DNA of 49,254 bases, taken from assembly GCA_018267155.1 (NCBI GenBank), contig JAFDZE010000039.1:1-49254 (forward strand). The letters run 5' to 3'. Of this stretch, positions 16,279 through 25,290 are shown one piece after another. The notes under the pieces were generated by a model, which worked only from the letters and a program-made list of their open reading frames with translations, searched no databases and was not told the origin of the DNA. The number at the start of each line of letters is the position of its first letter. Within the stretch, counting starts at the first letter, position 1. The DNA is from Bacteroidota bacterium. Lineage in GTDB: Bacteria > Bacteroidota > Bacteroidia > Flavobacteriales_F > PHOS-HE28. The position numbers and the translations under genes were made by a program.

Positions 16279-18450
16279 ATGATGAAGCGTTCGCTTACCG
16301 GCCTGTTGCTCCTTACCGGTCTGTGCGTGCTGGCCCAGAAACAGCCTGCCGCTCCCGCCCCTCCAGTGGACCCCGTCCTGATGACCGTTGATGGCCAGCC
16401 GGTGACGCGTGGCGAATTCGAGGCGATCTACAAGAAGAACAACAAGGACGCGCCGGTCACGAAGGAGGCGCTCGATGAGTATCTCGACCTCTTCATCAAT
16501 TACAAACTGAAAGTTCGCGCGGCCGAGGAACTCGGCATGGACACCGTGGGCAAATTCAAGACGGAACTGGACGGCTATCGCAAGCAATTGGCGCGGCCCT
16601 ACCTCATCGATCGCAACTTGAACGACGAGTTGATGAAGGAGGCCTTCGACCGCAGCCAGTGGGAGATCCGGGCCAGCCACATGTTGGCGCAGTTGAACTC
16701 GGATCCCACCCCGGCCGATACCCTTGCCGCCTGGAAGAAGATCAATGTCATGCGCGATCGTGTGATGAAAGGGGAGGACTGGGCCACCGTTGCCGCAGGG
16801 AAAGGGGGCAGCGATGACCCGAGCGTGGCCAAGAACGGAGGCGACCTCGGCTGGTTCAGTGCACTCCAAATGGTGTACCCGTTCGAGACCGCGGCCTTCA
16901 ATACCCCGAAGGGCGAGATCAGCAAGCCCGTGCGTACGCGCTTCGGGTACCACATCATCAAAGTGGTGGACAAGCGCCCGGCACGTGGCCAGGTGAAGGT
17001 GGCGCACATCATGATCCGCAGCACCGACCAGGACAGCCCGGAGAAGCAGAAGGCCGCCGAGGCGAAGATCCAGGAAGTGGCGGGGCGACTGACCAGTGGC
17101 GAACTCAGCTTCAGCGATGCCGCCCTCAAGTACAGTGACGACGAGAGCACGAACACCAAGGGCGGTGAGCTGCCCATGTTCGGTACCGGCAAGATGATCG
17201 ACGAATTCGAGAACGTCGCCTTCGGCCTCAAGAACGACGGGGAGGTGAGCCCGCCGTTCCGCACGCGTTACGGATGGCACATCATCAAGCGGCTGGAGTA
17301 CAAAGCCCCTCCCTCTTACGAGGAGGCCAAGGCGGACCTCAAGGCCAAGATCTCCCGTGATAGCCGTGCCGAGATCACGCGCAACAAGTTCCTCACCGAC
17401 CTGAAGGCCGAGTACAAGCTGAAGGAGGACCCCAAGGCCCTTTCGGCGTTGTATGCCCTGGTGGACACTACCATCTTCAAAAAGGGTGTCACCATCAACG
17501 ACACGCTGCTGCGCAAGGACGTGGTCGAAGGTCCCATCATGCACAAAGGCCAGCGGTACAGGCGCGAGATCAATGGTACCATGCAGGCGGGCAAGGTCAT
17601 CAATGTGCGCAGCCGCAAGCACGATGAACTGAGCAGGTCCGAGAATGATACGGTCGTGGTGCGCGATGTGCATGAAGGCTGGAGCTACGACCGGACCAAG
17701 GCCAAGGCCCTCACGAAACCCCTGTTCAGCATCACCGGCAAGACCTGGATCCAGCGCGACTTCCTCGACTATCTGGAGAAGGCCCAGAAGCGTGAGAACC
17801 CCGTACCGGTGCAGCAGTATGTGAAGGAGCGCTTCGCGAAGTATGTGGACGATGAGGTCCTGGCGTACGAGGACAGCCAACTCGAGACCAAGTATCCTGA
17901 GTTCCGCATGCTGATGAAGGAATACCGGGATGGCATCCTGCTTTTTGAGCTCACCGATCAGAGAGTGTGGAGCAAAGCGGTGAAGGACAGCACCGGGCTG
18001 GCCGCGTACCACGAGGCCCACAAGGCGGACTGGATGTATCCCGACCGCTACGAGTTGGACATTTACACGTGCAAGGATGCCGGGGTGGCGGGGCAGGTGC
18101 GCAAGCTGTACGGCAAGGGCAAACGTGGCGTCCTGCTTACCGAGGCCATCAACAAGCCGGATCAGAACGCGGTGGTGGACGTGGAGAGCGGCATCTTCAC
18201 CGAGGAGGAGAAACCGCTAATCAAAGGTGTTACGAGCCCGGGCCTCCTGGCGGATCAGAAACTGGATGGGGGCAAGGTCGTCATCACCGACCTGAAACGT
18301 GTGGTCCCGCCCGCCCCGAAGCCGTTGAACGAGGTGCGCGGGCTGGTGACCGCCGCCTACCAGGACCAGCTGGAGAAGGATTGGATCAAGGAACTGCGCG
18401 CGAAGTACCCGGTACGGGTGGAACAGGACGTGCTGTACAGCATCCATTGA
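16279..18450 (+). CDS. Periplasmic peptidyl-prolyl isomerase with two parvulin domains
   Basis: 723-residue exported foldase of the SurA/PpiC type, likely helping outer-membrane and secreted proteins fold. Signal peptide MMKRSLTGLLLLTGLCVLAQ. An N-terminal chaperone helix region (residues ~30-125, DEYLDLFINYKLKVRAAEELGM) is followed by two parvulin domains. The first is at ~131-233 (ASHMLAQL to FGYHIIKVVD), the second at ~239-340 (VKVAHIMI to YGWHIIKRLE). The remaining ~380 residues form a second SurA-like chaperone part that ends with a degenerate parvulin-like segment. The stop overlaps the next start (TGATG at 18448-18452), so the three foldase genes are coupled. Confidence 0.92.
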   Translation: MMKRSLTGLLLLTGLCVLAQKQPAAPAPPVDPVLMTVDGQPVTRGEFEAIYKKNNKDAPVTKEALDEYLDLFINYKLKVRAAEELGMDTVGKFKTELDGYRKQLARPYLIDRNLNDELMKEAFDRSQWEIRASHMLAQLNSDPTPADTLAAWKKINVMRDRVMKGEDWATVAAGKGGSDDPSVAKNGGDLGWFSALQMVYPFETAAFNTPKGEISKPVRTRFGYHIIKVVDKRPARGQVKVAHIMIRSTDQDSPEKQKAAEAKIQEVAGRLTSGELSFSDAALKYSDDESTNTKGGELPMFGTGKMIDEFENVAFGLKNDGEVSPPFRTRYGWHIIKRLEYKAPPSYEEAKADLKAKISRDSRAEITRNKFLTDLKAEYKLKEDPKALSALYALVDTTIFKKGVTINDTLLRKDVVEGPIMHKGQRYRREINGTMQAGKVINVRSRKHDELSRSENDTVVVRDVHEGWSYDRTKAKALTKPLFSITGKTWIQRDFLDYLEKAQKRENPVPVQQYVKERFAKYVDDEVLAYEDSQLETKYPEFRMLMKEYRDGILLFELTDQRVWSKAVKDSTGLAAYHEAHKADWMYPDRYELDIYTCKDAGVAGQVRKLYGKGKRGVLLTEAINKPDQNAVVDVESGIFTEEEKPLIKGVTSPGLLADQKLDGGKVVITDLKRVVPPAPKPLNEVRGLVTAAYQDQLEKDWIKELRAKYPVRVEQDVLYSIH

Positions 18451-19322
18451 TGGGCCTTGGCACGCGCAACAGCGTACGGACCGGAGGGGCGACGGCGATC
18501 GTCGCCCTTCTCCTTTGCGCGTGCGGAGGCGCCGGTGCGGACGGCAAGGATGGACCGGTGGCCGAGGTGTATGACGAGAAACTCTACCGTTCCGACCTGA
18601 TGAACATGATCCCGCCCGGTACGCCCAAGGAGGACAGCGCGGCGCTCGCCAAGGGCTTCATTGAGGCGTGGGCGCGTGAGCGCGTCCTGCTGCGCAAGGC
18701 CGAGGACAATCTTTCCGATGGGCAGAAGGACGTGCAGCGGCAACTCACCGACTACCGGGAATCGCTGATCGTTTTCGCCTATGAGCAGGCGCTGGTGGAG
18801 CAGAAGCTCGATACCAACGTGTCGGAGGCCGAGGTGGAGGCGTACTACACGAAGAACACGGCGAACTTCGAGCTGCGGGACAACGTGGTGCGGGCACGAT
18901 GGTTCCGGCTGCGCGAATCCGATGAGCGCGTGCGCCGCAAAGTGGAGGAGTTGTGGCGCAGCGGCGATCCTGAAAAATACCGCGAATTGGAGGTGCTCCT
19001 GGCCGAGCGTGGCGCGCGGATCCACGACACGGGCGGGAACTGGATGCCCTTCGGCGAGATGCAGGACCTCGTACCGCTGCGTCCCATCAACCCCACCGAC
19101 TGGATCCCGCGCCAGAACAAGGTCATCGCCACCGACAGTGCGGGTACCTTCTACATCGATTTTCTGGAGCATCGGCTCAAGGACAGCGCCGCACCGCTGG
19201 GCCTGGTGCGCAACGAGATCCGCGCGATCATCATCAACCAGCGCAAGGTCCAGCTCATCGAGCGCATGCGCAATGACCTGTTCAACGATGCCGTTGCCCA
19301 ACAGCATGTCAAGCTCCACTGA
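18450..19322 (+). CDS. SurA-like lipoprotein, degenerate or absent isomerase domain
   Basis: 290-residue predicted lipoprotein with lipobox LLLCAC-GG. It starts at ATG 18450, overlapping the stop of the previous gene. After the lipobox comes a SurA-type N-terminal helical domain (LAKGFIEAWARERVLLRKAEDN, then DYRESLIVFAYEQALVEQKL, then VSEAEVEAYYTKN). No clear parvulin active-site residues are seen in the second half, so it is more likely a chaperone than an isomerase. It sits between two foldase genes with overlaps on both sides, which points to a joint role in outer-membrane protein biogenesis. Confidence 0.82.
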   Translation: MGLGTRNSVRTGGATAIVALLLCACGGAGADGKDGPVAEVYDEKLYRSDLMNMIPPGTPKEDSAALAKGFIEAWARERVLLRKAEDNLSDGQKDVQRQLTDYRESLIVFAYEQALVEQKLDTNVSEAEVEAYYTKNTANFELRDNVVRARWFRLRESDERVRRKVEELWRSGDPEKYRELEVLLAERGARIHDTGGNWMPFGEMQDLVPLRPINPTDWIPRQNKVIATDSAGTFYIDFLEHRLKDSAAPLGLVRNEIRAIIINQRKVQLIERMRNDLFNDAVAQQHVKLH

Positions 19323-20799
19323 TCGGCGTTCGCGTGGCGTCGCCCCAGCGGCGGTGATGGCCTTGGCACTCGTGTTGGCCAGCCTGTCCTTGCCGTCGTG
19401 CCGCGGCCGGAAGGAAGCGGCCAAAGCCGCTGCTCCGGCGCCACAGCGGACCATGGACTCATCAGCCTCGGCCGCTGCCCAGCGCATCACCGAAGCACCA
19501 CCGGGCCAGCTCATCGATCGCGTGATCGCCAACGTGTCCGGTCGGATCGTCCTGTACAGCGAACTGGCCGGAGCCGCCGAGCAGGCCCGTCAAGGGGGGG
19601 AGACCGTTACCCCGGCACTGATCTGCGCCGAACTGGAGGAGAAGTTGTTCCAGGGCCTCCTGCTCGATCAGGCGCGCATCGACAGCGTGGTGGTGGATCC
19701 CAAGCAGGTGGAGGCCGAACTCGAACATCGTATCCGCTACTTCGAGCAGCAGATCGGAGGGCGCGAGAAACTGGAGAAATTCTACGGACGTTCGGTGGAA
19801 CGGATCAAGGCGGACTTCCGGGACCAGGTGAAGGACCAGCTGCTCATCCAGCAGATGCGCGGGAAGATCGCCGGGGACGCCGGAGTGACGCCGCGCGAGG
19901 CCGAAAAATTCTACCGCGACATCCCCAAGGACAGCCTGCCGTTCATCAACGCCTCGGTGGAGTTCGGCCGGATCGTGCGCTACGCGAAGCCTTCCGATGA
20001 GGAGGACCGGCGGATCAAGAAGAAACTGGAGGACATGCGGACGCGGGTCATCGAGGGCAAGCTCGACTTCGCGGCCGCCGCTTCGCTCTACAGCCAGGAT
20101 CCCGGATCCGCGAACCAGGGCGGAGCGCTTGGCATGGTACCCCAGGGAGTGATGGTGCCCGAGTTCGATGCGGTCGCCCTGAGTCTGAAGGATGGGGAGA
20201 TCAGTCCCGTATTCAAGACCACCTACGGCTACCACATCATGCGCATGATCGAGCGGCGCGGCGAACGGTACAACGCGGCCCACATCCTGCTGAAGGTGGA
20301 AAGCAACAGCGATGACCTGCGGGCAGCACGCGTCTTCATCGACAGTGTGGCCACATTGGTGCGTGGGGGAGGAATGAGCTTCGCGAAGGCCGCGAGCGAA
20401 CTCAACGACGATGAGGAGACCAAAGGGACCAACGGCCTGGTGATCGAGCCCAACAGCAACAGTCCGCGCTGGGCCATCAGCGACCTGGACAAGGAGATGT
20501 TCAACGTACTGGACAAACTGGAACCGGGCACGATCAGTGCCCCGCAAGCATTCGAGTTGCCCACCGGTGAAAAGGGATGGCGCATCCTGCTGCTCATGAA
20601 ACGCACCGAACCGCATGTGATGGACCTGGTGACCGACTATCCGCTGGTGAGCGAGGCGGCCGCCACTGCCGTGAAGCAACGCCGCGTGGATGCCTGGATA
20701 CGCGAGAAGCTCGGCACCACCTATGTGCAAGTGATCCCGGATTACGCGAGTTGCCCGTTCAAATACCCATGGATCAGGACAACCGCCCAACGCCCCTGA
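19306..20799 (+). CDS. SurA-like peptidyl-prolyl isomerase, probable lipoprotein
   Basis: 497-residue exported foldase. The chosen start at ATG 19306 overlaps the previous gene by 17 bp and leads to a hydrophobic segment (VMALALVLASLSLPSC) ending in a possible lipobox Cys. A SurA N-terminal domain follows (LIDRVIANVSGRIVLYSEL, as in SurA). The first parvulin domain spans ~218-320 (NQGGALGMV, YGYHIMRMIERRG). The second starts near AAHILLKVES and is more diverged. It is the best SurA candidate of the three. The much longer upstream reading frame is a shadow over the previous gene. Confidence 0.9.
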   Translation: MSSSTDRRSRGVAPAAVMALALVLASLSLPSCRGRKEAAKAAAPAPQRTMDSSASAAAQRITEAPPGQLIDRVIANVSGRIVLYSELAGAAEQARQGGETVTPALICAELEEKLFQGLLLDQARIDSVVVDPKQVEAELEHRIRYFEQQIGGREKLEKFYGRSVERIKADFRDQVKDQLLIQQMRGKIAGDAGVTPREAEKFYRDIPKDSLPFINASVEFGRIVRYAKPSDEEDRRIKKKLEDMRTRVIEGKLDFAAAASLYSQDPGSANQGGALGMVPQGVMVPEFDAVALSLKDGEISPVFKTTYGYHIMRMIERRGERYNAAHILLKVESNSDDLRAARVFIDSVATLVRGGGMSFAKAASELNDDEETKGTNGLVIEPNSNSPRWAISDLDKEMFNVLDKLEPGTISAPQAFELPTGEKGWRILLLMKRTEPHVMDLVTDYPLVSEAAATAVKQRRVDAWIREKLGTTYVQVIPDYASCPFKYPWIRTTAQRP

Positions 20800-20831
20800 T
20801 CGGTCTCATGCGCATGTCCAGGATGACCACA

Positions 20832-20851
20832 GGCCGGTAACGAGGCCGGCC
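20832..20851. other. Short GC-rich hairpin upstream of moxR
   Basis: GGCCGG pairs with CCGGCC around an 8-nt loop in the 92-bp gap between the foldase cluster and moxR. There is no T-tract, so a role in termination is doubtful. Confidence 0.25.
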
Positions 20852-20891
20852 GATCGAACAGTATACCCACCGAACCAACAGACCAAGCGAG

Positions 20892-21854
20892 ATGCAACCG
20901 ACCAATGATACCCGTGCTGTGCAAGATTTCGGTGCGAAGTACGCGCGATTGAAAGCCGAGATCGGCAAGGCCATCGTGGGCCAGGACGAGGTGGTGGATC
21001 ATGTGCTCATCGCCATCTTCAGCCGGGGCCACGCGCTGTTGGTGGGCGTTCCGGGCCTGGCCAAGACCCTGCTGGTGAACACCGTGGGCAAGGCGCTCGG
21101 GCTCACCTTCAACCGGATCCAATTCACGCCCGACCTGATGCCCAGCGACATCATCGGATCCGAGATCCTCGATCAGGATCGCCAGTTCAAGTTCATCAAA
21201 GGGCCCCTCTTCGCCAACATCATCCTGGCGGACGAGATCAACCGGACCCCGCCCAAGACCCAGGCCGCCCTCCTGGAGGCCATGCAGGAGAAGTCGGTCA
21301 CCGCTGCGGGACGTACGTGGCCGTTGCCGGAGCCGTTCTTCGTGCTGGCCACGCAGAACCCCATCGAACAGGAAGGCACGTATCCGCTGCCCGAGGCCCA
21401 GCTCGACCGTTTCATGTTCAACATCCATGTGGATTACCCCTCGTACCAGGAGGAACTCGCGGTGGTGAAAGCTACTACCAGCGATGTGGTACCCGATGTG
21501 AAGCCGGTATTGAGCGCTGAGGAGATCCAATTCTACCAGGGCCTTGTACGGCGCATCCCGGTGGCGGACAATGTGGTGGAGTACGCCGTGAAATTGGCCG
21601 GTCGCACACGCCCGGGACGGGAGGGTGTACCCGCCATCATCACCGACCACATCAGCTGGGGAGCCGGACCCCGTGCCAGCCAGTACCTGGTGGTGGGGGC
21701 CAAGTGCCACGCCCTTGCACGCGGTCGTTTCAGCCCGGATATCGAGGATGTGCAGGCCGTGGCCAAGCCGATCCTCCGCCACCGGCTGGTGCGTAACTAC
21801 AAGGCCGAGGCGGAAGGCATCACCGTGGACCGGATCGTGGAACAGGTCCTGTGA
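20892..21854 (+). CDS. MoxR-family AAA+ ATPase
   Basis: 320-residue cytoplasmic ATPase. Walker A is GVPGLAKT at residues 52-59 and Walker B ILADEIN at 111-117. NRTPPKTQAALLEAMQE and the sensor region VLATQNPIEQEGTYPLPEAQLDRF are MoxR signatures. MoxR proteins act as chaperones that insert metals or assemble complexes, usually with VWA (Bat-type) partners. Following SurA-type genes is a familiar order in Bacteroidota. Here the usual DUF58 and Bat genes do not follow; a BatA-like gene is at 12243-14321 on the other strand. Confidence 0.94.
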   Translation: MQPTNDTRAVQDFGAKYARLKAEIGKAIVGQDEVVDHVLIAIFSRGHALLVGVPGLAKTLLVNTVGKALGLTFNRIQFTPDLMPSDIIGSEILDQDRQFKFIKGPLFANIILADEINRTPPKTQAALLEAMQEKSVTAAGRTWPLPEPFFVLATQNPIEQEGTYPLPEAQLDRFMFNIHVDYPSYQEELAVVKATTSDVVPDVKPVLSAEEIQFYQGLVRRIPVADNVVEYAVKLAGRTRPGREGVPAIITDHISWGAGPRASQYLVVGAKCHALARGRFSPDIEDVQAVAKPILRHRLVRNYKAEAEGITVDRIVEQVL

Positions 21855-21961
21855 TCGTAAGGGGGAGCCTTCCGGTCAGCACATCGGATCGCTCCCTCGG
21901 AAGACCCAATGGACCCGTCGGGTACGGCATGTCCTGCTTCTGGATATCCGGAAGGTTTCAT

Positions 21962-21969
21962 TTTCTTTG
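21962..21969 (+). promoter_or_regulatory. Candidate -7 element for lipoprotein A, shared with lipoprotein B
   Basis: TTTCTTTG, one mismatch from TAnnTTTG, 27 nt before the ATG at 21997. The wider string TTTCTTTGTA-TGGA recurs at 27389 upstream of the related lipoprotein gene, which raises its credibility. Confidence 0.35.
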
Positions 21970-21996
21970 TATGGATCGATGAGGACCGTACATGAA

Positions 21997-22602
21997 ATGA
22001 AAGCACTCTCCCATTTTCTGTTGATCGGTGTTCTGCTGATGGGTCTTGGTGGCTGTAAGAAGGATTTTCATCCGGGAGACACCATCGAGGTGGTTGATAC
22101 GGTGTCGGCCGTCCATGCCAGAACGTTCGATACCATCCAGGGATTCGGAATAGTGCCGATAGGTACCCAATCAGCAGGATGGGATCAAGCCAATACCCTG
22201 CTCGTTCTTCCCATCCCCATTTCTCTCAACACCGGGGACAGCCTGATCGCCACCGTCCAGGTCCTGCTCCAGCGCAACGACCGGGATCCATCAGACCCTG
22301 ATTACGATTGTGAACGGGATTCGCTCAGTGTGGCATTCGGGACGTTCCTGCGTGCGACACAAGGCGTGGCTCCCCCATCAGCCCTGGAGCCCGTGCAACG
22401 CTGGCGTCCGGGGGCCACCGATGGTGAGTGGATCAAGCCCTTCACCCTGGTCACCAGGATCCGTGCCGACAGCGACATGCCGGCAGGCGCCGTGATACAG
22501 GTCTTCGTCAAGGTATGGCCCGAGGTGGGTTGCACGCCCTTCGCCGGAGCCACCTGCCATGTGCTCAGCCGATCCCTTGCTTTGACCGTGGTCCATCCAT
22601 GA
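21997..22602 (+). CDS. Small lipoprotein A of an unrecognised three-member family
   Basis: 201-residue lipoprotein of unknown function. ATG 21997 is preferred over 21979: a GAGGA lies 11 nt before it and it opens directly on the signal segment HFLLIGVLLMGLGGC-KKD with a good lipobox. The mature part looks all-beta. It shares with the genes at 27423 and 31777 a mid motif LNTGDSLIATVQVLL and a C-terminal pattern of two Cys followed by LSRSLALTVVHP. Its stop overlaps the start of the next gene (ATGA at 22599-22602). I recognise no named family; a surface or periplasmic binding role is only a guess. Confidence 0.8.
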   Translation: MKALSHFLLIGVLLMGLGGCKKDFHPGDTIEVVDTVSAVHARTFDTIQGFGIVPIGTQSAGWDQANTLLVLPIPISLNTGDSLIATVQVLLQRNDRDPSDPDYDCERDSLSVAFGTFLRATQGVAPPSALEPVQRWRPGATDGEWIKPFTLVTRIRADSDMPAGAVIQVFVKVWPEVGCTPFAGATCHVLSRSLALTVVHP

Positions 22603-24248
22603 GCCTGGCCCGATTCACTCGCTTTCCCAACGAACGTGGCCTCGGCCATGCGTTATTGGTGCTGGCAGGGTTGGTTCAAGGCCCCGCCACGATCCGGGCG
22701 AACGACATCGAGGTCACGAATGTCACCGTGGAGACCATCGGCGATAGCGTCAGCCGGGTGGAGTTCGACATCACTTGGGCGAACAGCTGGCGCACCATCA
22801 ATGCACCAGGCAACCGGGATGCGGCGTGGATATTCGTCAAATACCTGAATGCGGTTACGCATACATGGGAGCATGCGTACCTGGCCAATGGTGGTCACAC
22901 GACACCCTTCGGTGTGATCGATCATCTGAACGGGAGGGAGGTCCCGGGCGCGGCGTTCGACCCCGTTGCCAACCGGAGCGTCGGTGTGTTCCTGCACCGC
23001 TTCGGGAACGGGTCCGGACCCTTCACGGCCCAGGGGGTCAGGCTGGTCTGGGACCGCGGCCCGTACGGCATCGGCCAGGCCGACATCGATTCCGTGAAGG
23101 TCTTCGCGATAGAAATGGTGTATATACCGCAAGGAGCGTATTATCTCGGCAGTGGGGGCTCGGAGCTCGGGCACTTCTACACCTATCCCGACGAGTCGAG
23201 CCCCTACCAGGTGACAAGTGAAGCGGAGATCCCGATCGCTGCCGTTCCAGGCGCCCTGTACTACCCGGACACGCTGACGGATCCGAACCCCAACTACCAC
23301 TGGGGCGATCAGCTCGGACCCATTGAGGTGGGCTTCCCCAAAGGGTTCGCACCGTTCTACATGATGAAGCACGAGGTGGCCCAGCGCGACTTCGTGGATT
23401 TTCTGAATTGCCTCACGCGTGTGCAGCAGTCGCGCCACACGGGGCACCCGAACAACAATGCTTTGCTCGCCCCGGGTGTTACCACGGTCAACAACACCTA
23501 CGTGATGTGCAATTCCGGCACATCCTTGGGGCGGCAGAAGATCCGCTGCGATGAGGTCGTCGATCCGGATGCACCGGTGGTTTTCTATTGTGATGGGGAC
23601 GGTGACGGGGTGGGCAACGAAGTGGATGACGGGCAGTGGGTGGCGTGCAATTACCTGCACTGGCGTGATCTGGCCGCCTATCTGGACTGGTGCGGGTTGC
23701 GGCCCATGACCGAACTGGAATTCGTGAAGGCCGGGCGCGGGGCGCTGCAAACACCGGTGCCCAATGAGTACGTATGGGGCAACACCTCCGCGATCCCTGC
23801 CGGGGCACTGGCCAACATGGACCTGATCAATGAGCAATGCCCCACCACCGGGGCCAATGCCGTGTACAACAACCTGTTGACGGGACCCGTGCGCACGGGT
23901 GTGTTCGCCGCAGTGGGTACCGACCGTGCGCAGGCGGGTGCAGGTTATTACGGGGTCCTGGACCTGGGCGGCAACGTGGGCGAACTGGCTGTGACCATAG
24001 GCTTCCCCAATGGCCGTGCGTTCGATGGGTCGTTGGGGGACGGGGGACTGGACAGTCTGGGCCTCGCGGATGAGCCCACATGGCCGGTCACGGGATACTT
24101 CAGTGGGGTCGGGGTGCTTGGTGGGGCTTGGATACTCGATAACACGTATATGCGCCTCTCCGACCGGCATACCGCATCCCACTTCACCTATACCTCCCGA
24201 TCGGGAGTGAACGGTGGTCGGGGTGTGCGGGATGCACCGGTGGAATGA
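22599..24248 (+). CDS. FGE/SUMF1-fold exported protein, not a sulfatase activator
   Basis: 549-residue exported protein. It starts at ATG 22599 in a 4-bp overlap with lipoprotein A; a longer reading exists but only shadows that gene. A weak signal segment is followed by an N-terminal beta domain (~35-170), then a formylglycine-generating-enzyme-type fold from MVYIPQGAYYLG onward. FGE-type motifs are FYMMKHEVAQRDFVDFLN, CNYLHWRDLAAYLDWCGLRPMTELEFVKAGRG, DLGGNVGELAV and the terminal GVNGGRGVRDAP. The active-site Cys pair of true FGE near the C-terminus is absent. Bacteroidota use this fold widely in gliding/T9SS-associated (GldK-like) and surface proteins. No type A tail is present. Confidence 0.82.
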   Translation: MSLARFTRFPNERGLGHALLVLAGLVQGPATIRANDIEVTNVTVETIGDSVSRVEFDITWANSWRTINAPGNRDAAWIFVKYLNAVTHTWEHAYLANGGHTTPFGVIDHLNGREVPGAAFDPVANRSVGVFLHRFGNGSGPFTAQGVRLVWDRGPYGIGQADIDSVKVFAIEMVYIPQGAYYLGSGGSELGHFYTYPDESSPYQVTSEAEIPIAAVPGALYYPDTLTDPNPNYHWGDQLGPIEVGFPKGFAPFYMMKHEVAQRDFVDFLNCLTRVQQSRHTGHPNNNALLAPGVTTVNNTYVMCNSGTSLGRQKIRCDEVVDPDAPVVFYCDGDGDGVGNEVDDGQWVACNYLHWRDLAAYLDWCGLRPMTELEFVKAGRGALQTPVPNEYVWGNTSAIPAGALANMDLINEQCPTTGANAVYNNLLTGPVRTGVFAAVGTDRAQAGAGYYGVLDLGGNVGELAVTIGFPNGRAFDGSLGDGGLDSLGLADEPTWPVTGYFSGVGVLGGAWILDNTYMRLSDRHTASHFTYTSRSGVNGGRGVRDAPVE

Positions 24249-24276
24249 GTGGAATAGGACGCCATCGATCGAAGCC

Positions 24277-25281
24277 ATGAGGGACGAACCCCACATACGC
24301 GATGTTCTCCACGGATCGGCCCGGACCCTTGTGCTGCTGGGGTGCGGCCTGCTAGCGGTCCTGGCACATGGACAGTACCTGGGTGGCCAGGGCAGGGGCA
24401 CGGTCCAGAGCGGTTGCGAACCTTCGGATTGCCTTGATGTGCCGGGCGGATCGGCCATGCCGGGGACCTCGTGCGATGATGGGAACGCGTGTACGATCGC
24501 GGATGTGTACATGGCGAGTTGCCAGTGTACCGGAACACCCAGCCCGGATAGCGATGGGGATCTGATCTGCGACATCCTGGATATCTGCCCCAACGACCCC
24601 TTCAACGATCAGGATGCCGATGGCATCTGCGGCGATGTGGACAACTGTCCAACGGTACCGGGCCTGATCGGGGACACCTGCAACGATGGCAACTGCTTCA
24701 CCCTTGAGGATGTGATCACGCCGGACTGCGTATGTACCGGAACGGGCACGGGCGAGGAGGGCAGCATCCTGGGGAACACGATCCTGGCCGACGGGCTGAG
24801 TTACTGGTTCAGCACCACCGATGTGGTCGGTGCGCAGTACACGTGGTCCATCCTGCCCAATGCCGTGGGCTGGCAGCTGAACGCACAAGGTGCCGTCGCG
24901 TCCGTGGTCGCGCCCTCCAGCAATGCTGAAGTGGAACTGTGTGTTTCGGCCACGCTGAATGATACGATCTGTGTGGTACAAGCATGCACACCCCTGTTCG
25001 TGATGGACGTGGGATCCATGCCCATGCCGACGTTGGTGCACGGCATCACCATTCGTCCGAACCCGAGCGATGGACGATTCGAACTACGACGCTCCACGCA
25101 AATGAGTGGACCGGTTCTTTTCGAGGTGTTGGACGCCATGGGTCGATCGGTGATCCCCACAACGGTCATGAGCAGCACGGGTACCCTGATCGATCTGGGT
25201 CCTGCATCACCGGGTGTATACCTCGTGAAGATCCGGGACAGCGAAGGTGCCCATGTCCTCCGGGCAGCAAAGAGCCGGTAG
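24277..25281 (+). CDS. T9SS cargo protein with thrombospondin-3 and Cys-rich modules
   Basis: 334-residue secreted protein. ATG 24277 was chosen because it leads to a signal peptide (TLVLLGCGLLAVLAHGQ); a longer reading starts inside the previous gene. Next is a Cys/Asp module (PGTSCDDGNACTIADVY, CQCTG) also found in the genes at 28023 and 47050. Thrombospondin-3-like calcium-binding repeats follow (DSDGDLICDILDICPNDPF, DADGICGDVDNCP), then an Ig-like domain and a type A sorting domain (IRPNPSDGRFEL to PGVYLVKIRDSEG). That tail is clearly related to the one of the gene at 28023. Its stop is 9 bp from the stop of the opposing barrel gene. Confidence 0.88.
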   Translation: MRDEPHIRDVLHGSARTLVLLGCGLLAVLAHGQYLGGQGRGTVQSGCEPSDCLDVPGGSAMPGTSCDDGNACTIADVYMASCQCTGTPSPDSDGDLICDILDICPNDPFNDQDADGICGDVDNCPTVPGLIGDTCNDGNCFTLEDVITPDCVCTGTGTGEEGSILGNTILADGLSYWFSTTDVVGAQYTWSILPNAVGWQLNAQGAVASVVAPSSNAEVELCVSATLNDTICVVQACTPLFVMDVGSMPMPTLVHGITIRPNPSDGRFELRRSTQMSGPVLFEVLDAMGRSVIPTTVMSSTGTLIDLGPASPGVYLVKIRDSEGAHVLRAAKSR

Positions 25282-25290
25282 CTTCGCTGG

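Noticed and set aside
16195..18021. Minus-strand reading frame of 608 codons opposite the foldase gene
   Set aside because: Antisense shadow in GC-rich DNA. The plus-strand protein has two clear parvulin domains over the same bases.
22653..24605. Minus-strand reading frame of 650 codons
   Set aside because: Runs opposite the FGE-fold gene and into the next cargo gene; composition is His/Arg/Pro-rich without any domain.
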